NCBI GenBank assembly: GCA_902826245.1
Contig: CADEEA010000001.1
Location: 1 to 64,000, forward strand
Length of the DNA stretch: 64,000 bases
Direction of reading: 5' to 3'
From: an uncultured Alphaproteobacteria bacterium
Lineage (GTDB): Bacteria; Pseudomonadota; Alphaproteobacteria; Caulobacterales; Aquidulcibacteraceae
This document shows, piece after piece, positions 17,757-27,518 of the stretch. Both the position numbers and the translations under genes were made by a program. The notes under the pieces are model-generated. The model was not told the DNA's origin. It ran no database searches and saw only the letters and a list, made by a program, of their open reading frames with translations. Numbering within the stretch: position 1 is the stretch's first letter; the number at the start of each line of letters is the position of its first letter.

Positions 17757-18623
17757 TTAGCGGGTTCCGCCGGTTCCGAACACTGTACCGAAGGTGCGCC
17801 CCAACCAGCCGCGCCGACGCGCCTCTTCTTCCGCCACCGGGGCTACCCCGGAATCGGTCATCAGCGCGTAAGAGCGCGGGTACCACTCGCCGCCTGGGAA
17901 GTTGTGGCCCAGAACCGCCGCCATACGCTGGGCCTCTTCGGTCATGCCCACCGACAAATAGGATTCCACCAATCGATGCAGCGCCTCAGGTACGTGGGAC
18001 GTGGTCTGATAATCGGGATTTTCGATCACATTGCGAAAGCGATTGATGGCCGCTAGGTGCTGGTCACGCCGCAGATAGAAGCGGCCGACCGACATTTCCT
18101 TGCCGGCCAGCTGGTCGTGCACCATGTCGAGCTTCAGCCGCGCATCGCGCGCATACGGGCTCTCGGGAAAACGGCGGACGACATCGTTCAGCGCAGCCAT
18201 GGCGCGTTCGGTCGTGCCCTGGTCGCGGCCAACATCGAGAATGCGCTCGAAATGGCACATCGCCACCAGGTAATAGGCATAAGGCGCGCTCTCGTTACCG
18301 GGGTGGAGGGCAATGAAACGCTGCGCGTCTTCGATGGCGTCGTCGTATTGGTTGGCTTGGTAGTGCGCGAACGCTTCCATCAGCATCGAGCGGCGCGCCC
18401 ACGAGGAATAGGGGTGCTGGCGTTCCACTTCCTCGAACGCCGCCAAGGCGTCTGGCCAGCGGTGGCTATCGAGCATCTCACCACCACGATTATAGAGCCG
18501 CTCAACCGGCTCATCGGTGAATTGCAGGGCCTCGCGTTCGCGGGTGCTGGTGCAGGCGGCGGCGCCGCCCGCGAGCAGGGCCAAGGCAAGGACACGCGAG
18601 ATATTCGTATGCCGAAGGATCAT
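17757..18623 (-). CDS. bamD: Outer-membrane assembly lipoprotein BamD
   Basis: This 288-residue lipoprotein has a signal peptide ending AGGAAAC (Cys at about 24). A series of TPR-like helices follows: ERLYNRGGEMLDSHRWPDAL, HPYSSWARRSMLMEAFAHY, YDDAIEDAQRFIALHPGN, and VVRRFPESPYARDARLKLD. That is the BamD/ComL pattern. BamD is the essential lipoprotein partner of BamA in inserting beta-barrel proteins. The start at 18623 places the lipobox correctly and has GGCAGG upstream. It sits between lpxC and ligA, matching the conserved alphaproteobacterial cell-envelope order. The tail (RRGWLGRTFGTVFG) is basic and family-variable. Confidence 0.94.
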   Translation of the reverse strand: MILRHTNISRVLALALLAGGAAACTSTREREALQFTDEPVERLYNRGGEMLDSHRWPDALAAFEEVERQHPYSSWARRSMLMEAFAHYQANQYDDAIEDAQRFIALHPGNESAPYAYYLVAMCHFERILDVGRDQGTTERAMAALNDVVRRFPESPYARDARLKLDMVHDQLAGKEMSVGRFYLRRDQHLAAINRFRNVIENPDYQTTSHVPEALHRLVESYLSVGMTEEAQRMAAVLGHNFPGGEWYPRSYALMTDSGVAPVAEEEARRRGWLGRTFGTVFGTGGTR

Positions 18624-18738
18624 CACCTGCCCTCTTCCTGCTTGGGCCGCGGGCCTAAAGCGGCGCAACCGGTCAACGCTGATACAGGATGGATGGCCCC
18701 GCGCAAAGCGCCCGCGGCTGTGAAACGAACAGGCTTTT

Positions 18739-19674
18739 TCAGCCGAGCGCGGCGGCCAAGGCCGGCTCACGCTCGCGAACCGCCTCGCCGCTCCAGCGCC
18801 AAGCTTCGGGCGTGTCCAGAAGCGCGCGAACCAGGTTCGCGTTCAGGGCGTGCCCCGGCTGATCCGCCACAAAGCGGCCACAAATCGGCGCGCCCGCGAG
18901 CGCCAGATCGCCGATCGCGTCCAGCAATTTGTGGCGAACGAATTCGTCATCGAACCGCAGGCCCTCTGGATTCACGACCCGGCCGGAATCCACAACCACG
19001 GCGTTATCCATCGACGCCCCCCGGCCCAGGCCGGCCTTATGAAGGCGTTCCACATCCGAGAGGAACCCGAAGGTGCGCGCATCGGCGATCTCGGAAAGGA
19101 AGCTCTCCGGCGTGAGGCGGATGCGACGACGCTGCACCCCTATCGCCTGGTCGGCGAAGCGAATGGTGACATCGAGGTCAAGGCCGCTGAAACCCTGCGC
19201 CGGCAACAGCGCCGCGCTCTTGGCGCCCAACCGCACCTCAATCGGCGCTTCGATGATGATTGTGCGGCGGCGGGCAGAAAGCTGCTTAAGCCCAGCGTTC
19301 ATAAGCACTTGCACGAATTGGGCGGAGGAGCCGTCCAGAATCGGCAGCTCCGGGCCGTCGATCTCGACCAGCAAATTATCCACACCGAGCCCGGCGCAGG
19401 CCGACATCAGGTGCTCGACTGTGGAAACTTCCGCTCCTGCGGGGTTACGCAAGGTGGTGCAGTTGCGGGTCTCGCCGACATTGTCTGCATGCGCCAAAAT
19501 AGCGTTGTTGAGACCGCGCAAGTCGCTGCGGACGAACACGATCCCGGAATCGGCCGGGGCCGGCGTCAGCGCCATGCGAACATGCGCGCCCGAATGCACG
19601 CCTATACCCGCGCACATGGCGGGGCCGGCGATGGTTTTTTGCCGACGTGTGGAACTTTCGTTTCGATCAAGCAC
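18739..19674 (-). CDS. lpxC: UDP-3-O-acyl-N-acetylglucosamine deacetylase
   Basis: LpxC catalyses the committed deacetylation in lipid A synthesis and is a zinc amidase. Visible motifs are TIAGPAMCAGIGVHSG at the start, STVEHLMSA with the first Zn His, DGPELPILDGSS, and DEFVRHKLLDAIGDL with the other His and Asp ligands. A final His sits in QPGHALN. The GTG at 19674 is preferred because it leaves about a dozen residues before the conserved RQKTIAGP; an upstream in-frame GTG at 19743 would add 23 residues unlike the family. It is followed by bamD on the same strand. Divergent transcription with the TPR gene starts in 19675-19800. Confidence 0.93.
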   Translation of the reverse strand: MLDRNESSTRRQKTIAGPAMCAGIGVHSGAHVRMALTPAPADSGIVFVRSDLRGLNNAILAHADNVGETRNCTTLRNPAGAEVSTVEHLMSACAGLGVDNLLVEIDGPELPILDGSSAQFVQVLMNAGLKQLSARRRTIIIEAPIEVRLGAKSAALLPAQGFSGLDLDVTIRFADQAIGVQRRRIRLTPESFLSEIADARTFGFLSDVERLHKAGLGRGASMDNAVVVDSGRVVNPEGLRFDDEFVRHKLLDAIGDLALAGAPICGRFVADQPGHALNANLVRALLDTPEAWRWSGEAVREREPALAAALG

Positions 19675-19800
19675 GCGGAACGCCCCCGTCTGCGGTTCCC
19701 CCGGAGCCGCACCCTCCTCTAAGGCGCCCACTTCCCCCCTCACAACACACGTTGCGTTACGGTTTGTGACTGCTAAGGCGCTGTGAGCAGAGGATGAAAA

Positions 19801-21510
19801 ATGGACCAGAATCGGGCGCCGCCGCCCGCGCTTGCCGCGGACGCGCTACTGGCGCAGGCGAGGCTGGGCGGGCCGGAGGCGGCATTCGCCGCCAAACGCG
19901 CCGCGATCCTCGCCGAACCGGCACGTCCGGCGCTCGCGCGTGAGGCCTTGGCGCTGGCGGTCCGGCTGGATCCCGCCGATGCCGAGGCCGGACTCGGGCT
20001 TGCACGCATGCACGCGGAGGCAGCCGATCTCGACGCCGCGGCCGATCAAGCTGCCCTCGTTTTGAAGGACGCCGTCGATCAGGGCGCGCGCGCGCGCGCG
20101 GCGTTCATCATTGCCGAGATTGCTCGCGTCAAAGGCGAAAACGACGTCGCCCGCGCCCATTACGGGTTGGTGATGAGCATCGAGGAACGTCTGCTCGCCG
20201 TCGATCGATCCGAGCCGACCGCGTCGCGCTGGTATGCCCGGGCGCGCGGCCGCGTCGCCGAACTGGATGCAGCGGCCGGGCAAACACGCAGCGCACGCAG
20301 CGGCGCCGAGGGCGCCCTTGGTATGTTACGCGCGATCGCGGCCCACATTGGCGAACAGCCCATGCTCGCCGCCGACATCGCCGATGCGGAGATGCGTCTT
20401 GCGCAGCTTGAACTCGATGCCGGAGAGGCGCTCTCGGCGCGCCGTCGCGCTGGCGAGGCCATCGGCCGCTACGAAGCCTTGGCCGTTACCGAGGCGACTG
20501 AGCCGCACTGGCGCTCCGTGCTTGCCGATTGTTGGCGCCTCGCCGCCGAGGCCGATTTCTCCCGGGGCGCGAAGGACCGCGCGCGCGAAGCCATGGATAA
20601 GTCCCTGCAAGCGCGGCTGCGGCTGGCCGCGCGCCATCCCGAAGAGGCGCCCGCGCTCGCGGGCACATGGCGGGTGCGCGCGGCATTGCTGCATGCGGTG
20701 GGCGACGGCGAAGGCGCGGCGCAATCACTCGTGCAAGCGCGCGCGCTGTCCGAACAATTGTTTCGCAACGCCCCCGATTCCCAGCCGCGCGCGCGGTTTC
20801 TTGTGCACACTCTTTTGGAGCAGGCCGATTTGGCGCTGCACGCGGCGGCGCTTGCGATCGCGCTTGACGCCGCCGACGAGGCGCGAGCCCTCGCCGAGCA
20901 ACGCGCGCAGGCCGAGCCTTGGTTCAGTGAGACAGCCGCCTGTTGGGATCGGCTGGCTCACATAGCGCGCGCTGCCGATGACGCACAGCGTATGCGCGAT
21001 GCGCTGGAGCGGGCGGTGGCGTTCCGGCGTATGGCGCTCGAAGCCGCGCCCGGCGATGAGCAGGCGCAACGCGGCATCGCCGCCGCTTTGGTGCGGTTCG
21101 GCGAAGCTTCACTCGATTCCGGCGGCAATGCCAAAGCGCGCTCTGCGTTCGAAGAAAGCGCGGCGTTGCGGCTCAATTTGGCGGAGGCCGCTCCGGACGA
21201 TCCACGCACGGCGCTGGCCCTGGCGGGTGCGCTGGAACGGCTTGGCCTCGCCGCACTCGCCGCAGGCGACGCCGGCGCCGCGCGCGCGGCTTGGGAAAAC
21301 GAACTGAAGCTGGCGGAGAAAATTTATCCAGAGGACGACAACGACCAAGGCGTGCGCTTCCGTGCCATCGTCCATGCGCATTTGGTCAATGCCGGCGGCA
21401 TCGCCGCAGAACTGCATCGCAGCGAAGCGCTACGGTTGTTCGACCTGCTCGCGAGCGCGGGGGCTCTGACGCAGAACGAGGCGGCGTTGCGGGAGAAGTT
21501 GGGGGGGTAG
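19801..21510 (+). CDS. Large TPR-like, alanine-rich hypothetical protein
   Basis: This 569-residue protein is made almost entirely of alanine-rich antiparallel helices resembling TPR/Sel1-type repeats (for example AEAGLGLARMHAEAADLDAAADQAA, ARAHYGLVMSIEERLLAVDRSEPT, ERAVAFRRMALEAAPGDEQAQRGIAAALVRFGEASLD-type units). It has no signal peptide, membrane helix or enzymatic motif. It probably acts as a cytosolic scaffold. The gene starts 126 bases from the lpxC start and runs divergently. Together with the next two genes it breaks the usual adjacency of lpxC and ftsZ. No family name can be given with confidence. Confidence 0.7.
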   Translation: MDQNRAPPPALAADALLAQARLGGPEAAFAAKRAAILAEPARPALAREALALAVRLDPADAEAGLGLARMHAEAADLDAAADQAALVLKDAVDQGARARAAFIIAEIARVKGENDVARAHYGLVMSIEERLLAVDRSEPTASRWYARARGRVAELDAAAGQTRSARSGAEGALGMLRAIAAHIGEQPMLAADIADAEMRLAQLELDAGEALSARRRAGEAIGRYEALAVTEATEPHWRSVLADCWRLAAEADFSRGAKDRAREAMDKSLQARLRLAARHPEEAPALAGTWRVRAALLHAVGDGEGAAQSLVQARALSEQLFRNAPDSQPRARFLVHTLLEQADLALHAAALAIALDAADEARALAEQRAQAEPWFSETAACWDRLAHIARAADDAQRMRDALERAVAFRRMALEAAPGDEQAQRGIAAALVRFGEASLDSGGNAKARSAFEESAALRLNLAEAAPDDPRTALALAGALERLGLAALAAGDAGAARAAWENELKLAEKIYPEDDNDQGVRFRAIVHAHLVNAGGIAAELHRSEALRLFDLLASAGALTQNEAALREKLGG

Positions 21511-21516
21511 CCCGGT

Positions 21517-22647
21517 TCAGCTCGACGGCGGCAATGCGGCAAGCGCGCGCGTCGCCCGGGGGTGCCCCGGTTGGAGACGTAGCGCCCTTTCGAATTCGGC
21601 CCGCGCCTCTTGGGCTCGCGCGCCCATCGCATAGGCGCGCCCCAGCGCGAAGGCCGCATCGGCGGATGCCGGTTGGTCCGACGCGTTACGCAGCAGCAGC
21701 GCAGTTGCTGGCGCGACATCGCCCATCTTCAACGCCTGATAGCCCGCGATCTGAGCCGCATCATTTGTGTCGATCTCAGGGTGAGCACGCCTAAACCAAT
21801 GATAGGTCCAGAGCATGGCCGCTGCGTCGGCGCGCTGAACAAATAATTGTTCGATAAAACGCTGGAGCGGCGTGAGTTCACGGATGGGTGGTGAGAACCA
21901 AGCGTCGGGCAGCTCCTCGTTCGCCTCGATGCGTCCCCATTGCATGGCGTTGAGTTCGCGACCAGTCCCTAGCTCAACTTCGCGACCGCGGAAAGGAAAG
22001 AGCACTCCCGCAACCGAACGAAGGTCCTCGAACCGGTTCTCCGAAGTGACGGCCTCTCCAAAGGCGTGAATGGGAGCGGTGTGGCGCGAGGCGACGATCT
22101 GGAAGCTGCGCGAGTCAATAAAAAAGTCTGTCGCGTAGCCGTCCATCATCGTGAGGCGCAACTGATGGGCGCGGCGGCCCTCGATCGTCGCCTCTCCGAC
22201 AAGTTCCACGCTGCTTCCCTTATTGGCGTAGTCGAGAAACGGACCCTCAACGTCGGCGAAGTGACGTATCGCCCCCGAGGCCGCGCCAACCGTGCGCAGC
22301 GTTATCCCCGGATCGCCGAACCATTCCCAGGCCGCGCCATCATAGCCTTCGAGGAAGTCCGGGTTTCGCAACGGATGACCGACTACCTTGTAATACGGGC
22401 GCTTCAACATCATCACCGCGCGCCCATCCCCCTCGACACCGGGCTCACGGTAGTTCCCGCCGTCGAACCGCAGCGATGTCAGAGCCCGAAGCGCTCGCTC
22501 CCCGCCTCGAGCTGCAATGTGCCGGGTCACGATATCTGCAGCCGTGAGGGTACGAGACGGTATCTGTGCCTTGACCGCGCCCACGCCAGCCGCGCCGCTC
22601 AGGCCGGCCAAAACTCCGCCAAGAACCTGTCGTTTTGTAGTGTGCAT
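21517..22647 (-). CDS. Exported protein with LolA-like domain and TPR tail
   Basis: This 376-residue protein has an N-terminal export signal (TKRQVLGGVLAGLSGAAGVGAVKAQ) that resembles a Tat-type signal with K-R. After it, ADIVTRHIAARGGERALRALTSLRFDG and a series of beta strands (YYKVVGHP, WEWFGDPG, AHQLRLTMMDGYATDFFID) look like the beta-rich fold of LolA/outer-membrane lipoprotein-sorting proteins. The C-terminus (about 290-370) forms TPR helices with a classic AFALGRAYAMGARAQEARAEFERALRLQPGH repeat. It is divergent from a CadC-like regulator, whose transmembrane sensor may control it. Function unknown. Confidence 0.7.
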   Translation of the reverse strand: MHTTKRQVLGGVLAGLSGAAGVGAVKAQIPSRTLTAADIVTRHIAARGGERALRALTSLRFDGGNYREPGVEGDGRAVMMLKRPYYKVVGHPLRNPDFLEGYDGAAWEWFGDPGITLRTVGAASGAIRHFADVEGPFLDYANKGSSVELVGEATIEGRRAHQLRLTMMDGYATDFFIDSRSFQIVASRHTAPIHAFGEAVTSENRFEDLRSVAGVLFPFRGREVELGTGRELNAMQWGRIEANEELPDAWFSPPIRELTPLQRFIEQLFVQRADAAAMLWTYHWFRRAHPEIDTNDAAQIAGYQALKMGDVAPATALLLRNASDQPASADAAFALGRAYAMGARAQEARAEFERALRLQPGHPRATRALAALPPSS

Positions 22648-22749
22648 GTGAACTCCGAGGACAACCCCTATCGGGCGAGCCTGTCGGGGCCCGATTGCCG
22701 GGGCAAGACTGGCGAAGATAAGAGAATGTAAGAATAGGGCGCTCGGATT

Positions 22750-24066
22750 ATGAAAAATGCCAAAAGCGGGCTCGGTTCGGGACGCTACGCGCTCGACGCC
22801 GCCGGACTTACGCGGAAAGGCGCACGCGTGGCCCTCGCCGGCCTGCCTTTGCGAATTCTCACCCTGATCATGGCGCGAGAGGGTGCGCTGGCCACCCGGA
22901 GTGAACTAAAGCAAGCGCTCTGGCCTGGCACGGAACGCATCGACACAGAGCGCCGGCTTAACACGGCGGTGCGCGCGTTGCGTGCGGCGCTGGGCGAGGA
23001 CGCAGACCTAGTCGAGACCGTGCGGGGAATGGGCTATCGCTGGCGAGGGGGCCGGCAAAGGGCCCCGGCGAGCAGGTTTGCATCATGGCGACTCTCCCTC
23101 GTGGCCGTAGCTTTGCTTCTCCTCGGGGGTGGTTTCGCACCCCACACACCCGCCCCCTTGAGTGCGGCCCTGCAGGGCAGATTTGCCGCCATCGCGGCGC
23201 TGGGCCAAAGCAACCCAAGCGCGGCCAGCGCTCTTTTGCCGGCCCTGATCACCGAGCGGCCCGACTTTGCGCCGGCACACATGCTTGCGGCGGAGCTGGC
23301 CGTGCGGGTCTGGCGTGCGGCGCCGTCCGCTGAAACGATGGCGCGAGCTGAGGCAGCCCTGGACGGCGCCCGAACCGGGTCACAGGGAGAAGCGCAGTTA
23401 GATGCATTGGCTGCGGAAGTTGCGCTGAGGGGCGCTAGGGATTGGCGCCGCGCGGAGCAGCTTTACCAGCGCGCGCTCGCCCGCGACCCCGAAAACGCCG
23501 AGGCGCGCGGAGGTTTTGCATGGCTGTTGGCCAATAGCGATCGGCAGCATGCAGCGTTAGCGCACGCGGAGGTGCTCATGGCGGGCGGGGCTCTCAGCGA
23601 AAGCCAGCGCGCCGACTTGGGATGGCTGGTGCTGCGGCTGCGCCGCGCCGATCTTGCGTTGGCGTTGTGCGACCCTGCAGGGGCGCGCAACATCAACCTC
23701 CTTACCTGTCGTCAGACCGCATTGGCGCGCACCGGCGCACTCTCCGAGGCGCGAGACGCCGGCATTGCGCTTATGCAAGCCGCGGGCGCCAATGGACGCG
23801 AACAAGCGCGGGTGCGGGCGGGCGCTCCTGAGCGCGGGCTGCAGGCCTTCTTGGAATGGCGCGCCACGAAGTTTCTCCCCCCCGAGGGACACTGGTTTCA
23901 GCGCGCGCAAGTGCAAGCTGAGGCCGGTTGGGACGACGACGCGCTCTCAAGCCTTGAGCGCGCCGCGGCCAGCCAGGATCCATCATTGTTCAAATTACCC
24001 ACGACGCGTGAATTCGACCGCTTCCGTCGGCGTCCCCGCTTCCAAGCAATCGCTCTCAGAATTTAG
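22750..24066 (+). CDS. CadC/ToxR-like membrane transcription regulator with TPR periplasmic domain
   Basis: This 438-residue protein has an N-terminal OmpR/PhoB-type winged helix (about 1-98). It includes [46 protein letters not shown] and the DNA-contacting tail VRGMGYRW. A single membrane helix ([15 protein letters not shown], about 113-128) follows, then a long TPR-like region with [26 protein letters not shown]. This topology fits CadC/ToxR-type one-component regulators that sense outside the membrane. It is divergent from the LolA-like/TPR gene across 102 bases, its most likely target. Its stop codon overlaps that of convergent ftsZ by 4 bases. Confidence 0.8.
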   Translation: MKNAKSGLGSGRYALDAAGLTRKGARVALAGLPLRILTLIMAREGALATRSELKQALWPGTERIDTERRLNTAVRALRAALGEDADLVETVRGMGYRWRGGRQRAPASRFASWRLSLVAVALLLLGGGFAPHTPAPLSAALQGRFAAIAALGQSNPSAASALLPALITERPDFAPAHMLAAELAVRVWRAAPSAETMARAEAALDGARTGSQGEAQLDALAAEVALRGARDWRRAEQLYQRALARDPENAEARGGFAWLLANSDRQHAALAHAEVLMAGGALSESQRADLGWLVLRLRRADLALALCDPAGARNINLLTCRQTALARTGALSEARDAGIALMQAAGANGREQARVRAGAPERGLQAFLEWRATKFLPPEGHWFQRAQVQAEAGWDDDALSSLERAAASQDPSLFKLPTTREFDRFRRRPRFQAIALRI

Positions 24067-25361
24067 CGCGGCCCCATCTGCCTGCGCAGGAAGGCTGGGA
24101 TTTCCAGTTCTGCGTCGAGCGAGGGATCGGCGGAGGCCATTTCCGCTTGCGGCGGCGCTTCTTCGTATGCGTCCTCGGGATCGAGATTAATTTCCTTTGC
24201 CCGCGGCGGCGGCCCTGATGGTTTTCCCCAGCCGAAGAAACTGAAGCCGCGCCGCTCTGGCACAGCATGGCCGGCGAAACTCGGGCGCGCTTCTTCAAGC
24301 GGATCACCCGGGCGCGGCGCCACGTAGGGACGCCTTGGCGTCGAGCCTTCAGCGGCGCGGCGCGCGGGCTCAACAACAGTCTGCTTGGCGATGATGGCTT
24401 CATCGTCGATGCCGGTGGCGACCACCGCCACGCGCATGCGGCCTTCGAGCGTTTCGTCGAAGGTCGAGCCCATAATGATGTTGGCGTTGGAATCGACTTC
24501 GGCGCGGATTTCGTTGGCGGCCTGGTCGACCTCGTAGAGGGTCATGTCGAGGCCGCCGGATATGTTGATCAACACGCCCTTTGCGCCGCGCATCGAGACA
24601 ATATCGAGCAGCGGATTGGCCATGGCCCCGTGCGCTGCTTCGAGCGCGCGATTGGGCCCCTCGCCTTCGCCGGTGCCCATCATCGCCGTGCCCATCTCGG
24701 CCATCACCGTACGTACGTCGGCGAAATCGAGATTAATCAACCCGGGCATCACCATCAGGTCGGTGACGCCGCGCACGCCTGAATAGAGCACCTGGTCGGC
24801 GAGTTGGAACGCCTCGGCGAACGTGGTGCGCTCGTTGGCGATGCGGAAAAGATTCTGGTTCGGGATCACGATCAAAGTGTCGACGTGCTTGCGTAATTCC
24901 TGCACGCCGGCCTCGGCCAGTTGCATGCGGCGCTGGCCTTCGAAATGGAACGGCTTGGTGACCACAGCGATGGTGAGGATGCCGCGCTCGCGGGCGGTGC
25001 GGGCGATCACTGGGGCCGCACCCGTGCCGGTGCCCCCGCCCATGCCGGCGGCGACGAACACCATGTGTGCGCCTTCCAGGAATTCCACGATCTCCGGCTG
25101 GCTCTCCTGCGCCGCCGCCTGACCGACCTCCGGTCGCGCGCCCGCGCCGAGGCCTTCTGTGATGGCCTGGCCAAGCTGGAGGCGATTTTGCGTGCGCGCG
25201 CGCGTCAGCGCCTGCGCGTCGGTATTGGCGACTACGAATTCGACGCCAAACAGGCCAGCGTCGATCATGTTGTTCACAGCGTTGCCGCCGGCGCCGCCGA
25301 CGCCAAACACCACTATGCGCGGCTTCGACTCCCGCACGGCGCGCGTCGTGTACTGGTTCAT
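24063..25361 (-). CDS. ftsZ: Cell division protein FtsZ
   Basis: This 432-residue tubulin-like GTPase has the nucleotide loop [11 protein letters not shown] (22-32), the signature GGGTGTG (108-114), the T7 synergy region [12 protein letters not shown], and a variable C-terminal linker. The conserved C-terminal peptide EIPAFLRRQ binds FtsA or other partners. The linker is short compared with Caulobacter (total about 508 residues). FtsZ forms the division ring at midcell. ftsA is not adjacent: upstream lies divergent ethylmalonyl-CoA mutase. A CtrA-type box is centred about 85 bases upstream of the start codon. The gene ends overlapping a convergent regulator gene. Confidence 0.97.
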   Translation of the reverse strand: MNQYTTRAVRESKPRIVVFGVGGAGGNAVNNMIDAGLFGVEFVVANTDAQALTRARTQNRLQLGQAITEGLGAGARPEVGQAAAQESQPEIVEFLEGAHMVFVAAGMGGGTGTGAAPVIARTARERGILTIAVVTKPFHFEGQRRMQLAEAGVQELRKHVDTLIVIPNQNLFRIANERTTFAEAFQLADQVLYSGVRGVTDLMVMPGLINLDFADVRTVMAEMGTAMMGTGEGEGPNRALEAAHGAMANPLLDIVSMRGAKGVLINISGGLDMTLYEVDQAANEIRAEVDSNANIIMGSTFDETLEGRMRVAVVATGIDDEAIIAKQTVVEPARRAAEGSTPRRPYVAPRPGDPLEEARPSFAGHAVPERRGFSFFGWGKPSGPPPRAKEINLDPEDAYEEAPPQAEMASADPSLDAELEIPAFLRRQMGPR

Positions 25362-25438
25362 CTACCGCTCCCGAGCGTCCCCGCCGGACGCCGCCTCTCG
25401 CTCCCCCGCGCCGGCCCTACCTGTATCGTGAAATGCAT

Positions 25439-25453
25439 TTAAGCTTACGTTAA
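25439..25453. promoter_or_regulatory. CtrA-type box upstream of ftsZ
   Basis: The sequence TTAAGCTTACGTTAA is an exact TTAA-N7-TTAA match to the consensus CtrA binding site of Caulobacterales and Rhizobiales. It lies 78 bases before the ftsZ ATG and about 90 bases before the divergent mutase start. In Caulobacter CtrA represses ftsZ; control here is inferred from motif and position only. The AT-rich island stands out from GC-rich surroundings. Confidence 0.65.
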
Positions 25454-25540
25454 GGCTTCGAAAGGGTTGGCGGCGGATTTGCGGCGGCGCGCCGCCAAAA
25501 AGCAGTGCCAAAAAGCAGTGGTTGCAGCCGCCGGCCGGTC

Positions 25541-27517
25541 ATGATCCTTGGCGGCATGCCTCCGTTCCAACATGCTCCCGATCCTCCCTGGATTTTCCGG
25601 ACCTATGCCGGCCATTCGACGCCGGCGGACTCCAATCGGCTCTACCGCGCCAATCTGGCCAGGGGGCAGACCGGGCTCTCCATTGCGTTCGATCTGCCGA
25701 CCCAGACCGGCTATGACAGCGACCACAAGCTCGCCCGCGGCGAGGTTGGCAAAGTTGGGGTCCCGATCTGCCATCTGGGCGACCTGCGCGCGTTGTTTGC
25801 GGGCATCCCGCTCGAACAGATGAACACCTCCATGACGATCAACGCGCCTGCGGCCTGGCTGCTGGCTCTCTACGCAACAGCGGCGCGCGAACAAGGCGCC
25901 GATTGGTCGAAGCTGCAAGGCACCACCCAGAACGACATCCTCAAGGAATACCTCTCGCGCGGAACCTACATCTTCCCGCCGGGGCCGAGCCTGAAACTCA
26001 GCGCCGACGTGATCGCCTGGAGCCTCGACGCGCTGCCGAAATGGAACCCCGTCAATATTTGCTCCTATCATCTGCAGGAAGCCGGCGCGACGTCGGAACA
26101 AGAGCTGGCGTTCTCCCTGGCCGCGGCGATCGCTGTGCTGGATGAAGTGCAGCGTGGATCACCGGCGGTCCACATGAGCGAGCTGTTTTCCCGCATCTCC
26201 TTCTTCGTCAATGCGGGCCTGCGCTTCATCACGGAAACCTGCAAGATGCGTGCATTCGCACAATTGTGGGACGAGATCGGCCGCGAGCGTTATGGCGTGA
26301 CCGATGAGAAAGCTCGTCGCTTCCGTTACGGCGTGCAGGTCAATTCATTGGGGCTGACCGAAAACCAGGCGGAGAACAACGTCTACCGCATCTTGCTCGA
26401 AACGCTCGCGGTAACGCTCTCAAAAAACGCGCGCGCGCGCGCAGTGCAATTGCCGGCCTGGAACGAAGCGCTGGGATTGCCGCGGCCGTGGGATCAGCAA
26501 TGGTCCTTACGCATGCAGCAGATCCTCGCCTACGAAACCGATCTCCTGGAGTTCGAGGACATCTTCGAAGGCTCTAAGGTCATCGAGGCGAAGACCAAAG
26601 AGCTCACCGAGGGCGCGCGCGCTGAGCTCAAGCGGATCGAAGCCAACGGCGGGGCCGCTCTCGCGCTGGAAAGCATGAAGGCCGCCTTAGTGGAATCCAA
26701 CCGCGCACGCGCCGAGGCGATCGAGCGCGGCGACGTCAGGGTCGTCGGGGTAAATTGCTACACCGAGGCCGAGCCCTCACCGCTCGAAACCGGGGAAAGC
26801 AGTACGCACACCACGGACATCGGCGCCGAGACCGAGCAGGTTGCGCGGCTCAAAGCCTGGCGCGCAGCGCGTGACCAACGCAAGGCGGAAACAGCAATTG
26901 CTGCGCTACGCGACGCTGCGCGCGAGAACCGCAACATCATGCCCGCCTCCCTCGCCTGCGCCGAGGCGAGCGCCACAACGGGCGAATGGGCCCAAGCGCT
27001 GCGCGAAGTCTACGGCGAGTATCGTGGCCCTACCGGCGTCGCGCTTGTGATCGAAGTCGGAGGTGAAATAGAAACGTTGAAGCTCGACGTCGCGGCGGTT
27101 TCGGAGAAACTTGGCCGTCAGTTGACATTTCTGGTCGGCAAGCCAGGGCTCGACGGACACTCCAACGGCGCCGAACAGATAGCCGCGCGCGGGCGCGCGG
27201 CCGGCATGAAGGTGGTCTATGACGGAATACGCCTGACTCCGGCTGAAATCGTCGCCGCCGCAAAGCGCGAGCAAGCGCACATCATCGGTCTCTCCATTCT
27301 CTCGGGTTCGCACCTCGATCTGGTGCGCGAAACTGTTGAACTCATGCGCCGGGAAGCGATGGATTCAATCCCGCTTGTCGTCGGCGGCATCATCCCGCTA
27401 GCGGACGCGCTTGCGCTCAGGCAGATGGGGGTCGCGGCCGTGTACACGCCCAAGGACTTCCGCATCGCCGGAACGCTCAGCGACATCGTCAAGTTGGTGG
27501 CGGGACAAGTCGCCTAG
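25541..27517 (+). CDS. ecm: Ethylmalonyl-CoA mutase (B12-dependent)
   Basis: This protein of about 658 residues has the mutase barrel (FRTYAGHSTPADSNRLYRAN, GLSIAFDLPTQTGYDSDH, MNTSMTINAPAAWLLALY, QGTTQNDILKEYLSRGTYIFPP, ARAVQLPAWNEALGLPRPWDQQWSLR). Its C-terminal cobalamin domain has the ligand motif DGHSNG inside KPGLDGHSNGAEQIA. Residue patterns match ethylmalonyl-CoA mutase (MeaA/Ecm) better than methylmalonyl-CoA mutase. It converts ethylmalonyl-CoA to methylsuccinyl-CoA in acetyl-CoA assimilation. The start is uncertain: ATG at 25541 or 25556, or GTG at 25505. Other pathway genes (ccr, mcd) are not in the window. Confidence 0.88.
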   Translation: MILGGMPPFQHAPDPPWIFRTYAGHSTPADSNRLYRANLARGQTGLSIAFDLPTQTGYDSDHKLARGEVGKVGVPICHLGDLRALFAGIPLEQMNTSMTINAPAAWLLALYATAAREQGADWSKLQGTTQNDILKEYLSRGTYIFPPGPSLKLSADVIAWSLDALPKWNPVNICSYHLQEAGATSEQELAFSLAAAIAVLDEVQRGSPAVHMSELFSRISFFVNAGLRFITETCKMRAFAQLWDEIGRERYGVTDEKARRFRYGVQVNSLGLTENQAENNVYRILLETLAVTLSKNARARAVQLPAWNEALGLPRPWDQQWSLRMQQILAYETDLLEFEDIFEGSKVIEAKTKELTEGARAELKRIEANGGAALALESMKAALVESNRARAEAIERGDVRVVGVNCYTEAEPSPLETGESSTHTTDIGAETEQVARLKAWRAARDQRKAETAIAALRDAARENRNIMPASLACAEASATTGEWAQALREVYGEYRGPTGVALVIEVGGEIETLKLDVAAVSEKLGRQLTFLVGKPGLDGHSNGAEQIAARGRAAGMKVVYDGIRLTPAEIVAAAKREQAHIIGLSILSGSHLDLVRETVELMRREAMDSIPLVVGGIIPLADALALRQMGVAAVYTPKDFRIAGTLSDIVKLVAGQVA

Positions 27518-27518
27518 C

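Noticed and set aside
18057..19115. 352-codon plus-strand frame over bamD and lpxC
   Set aside because: It covers two identified genes in antisense and shows no domain.
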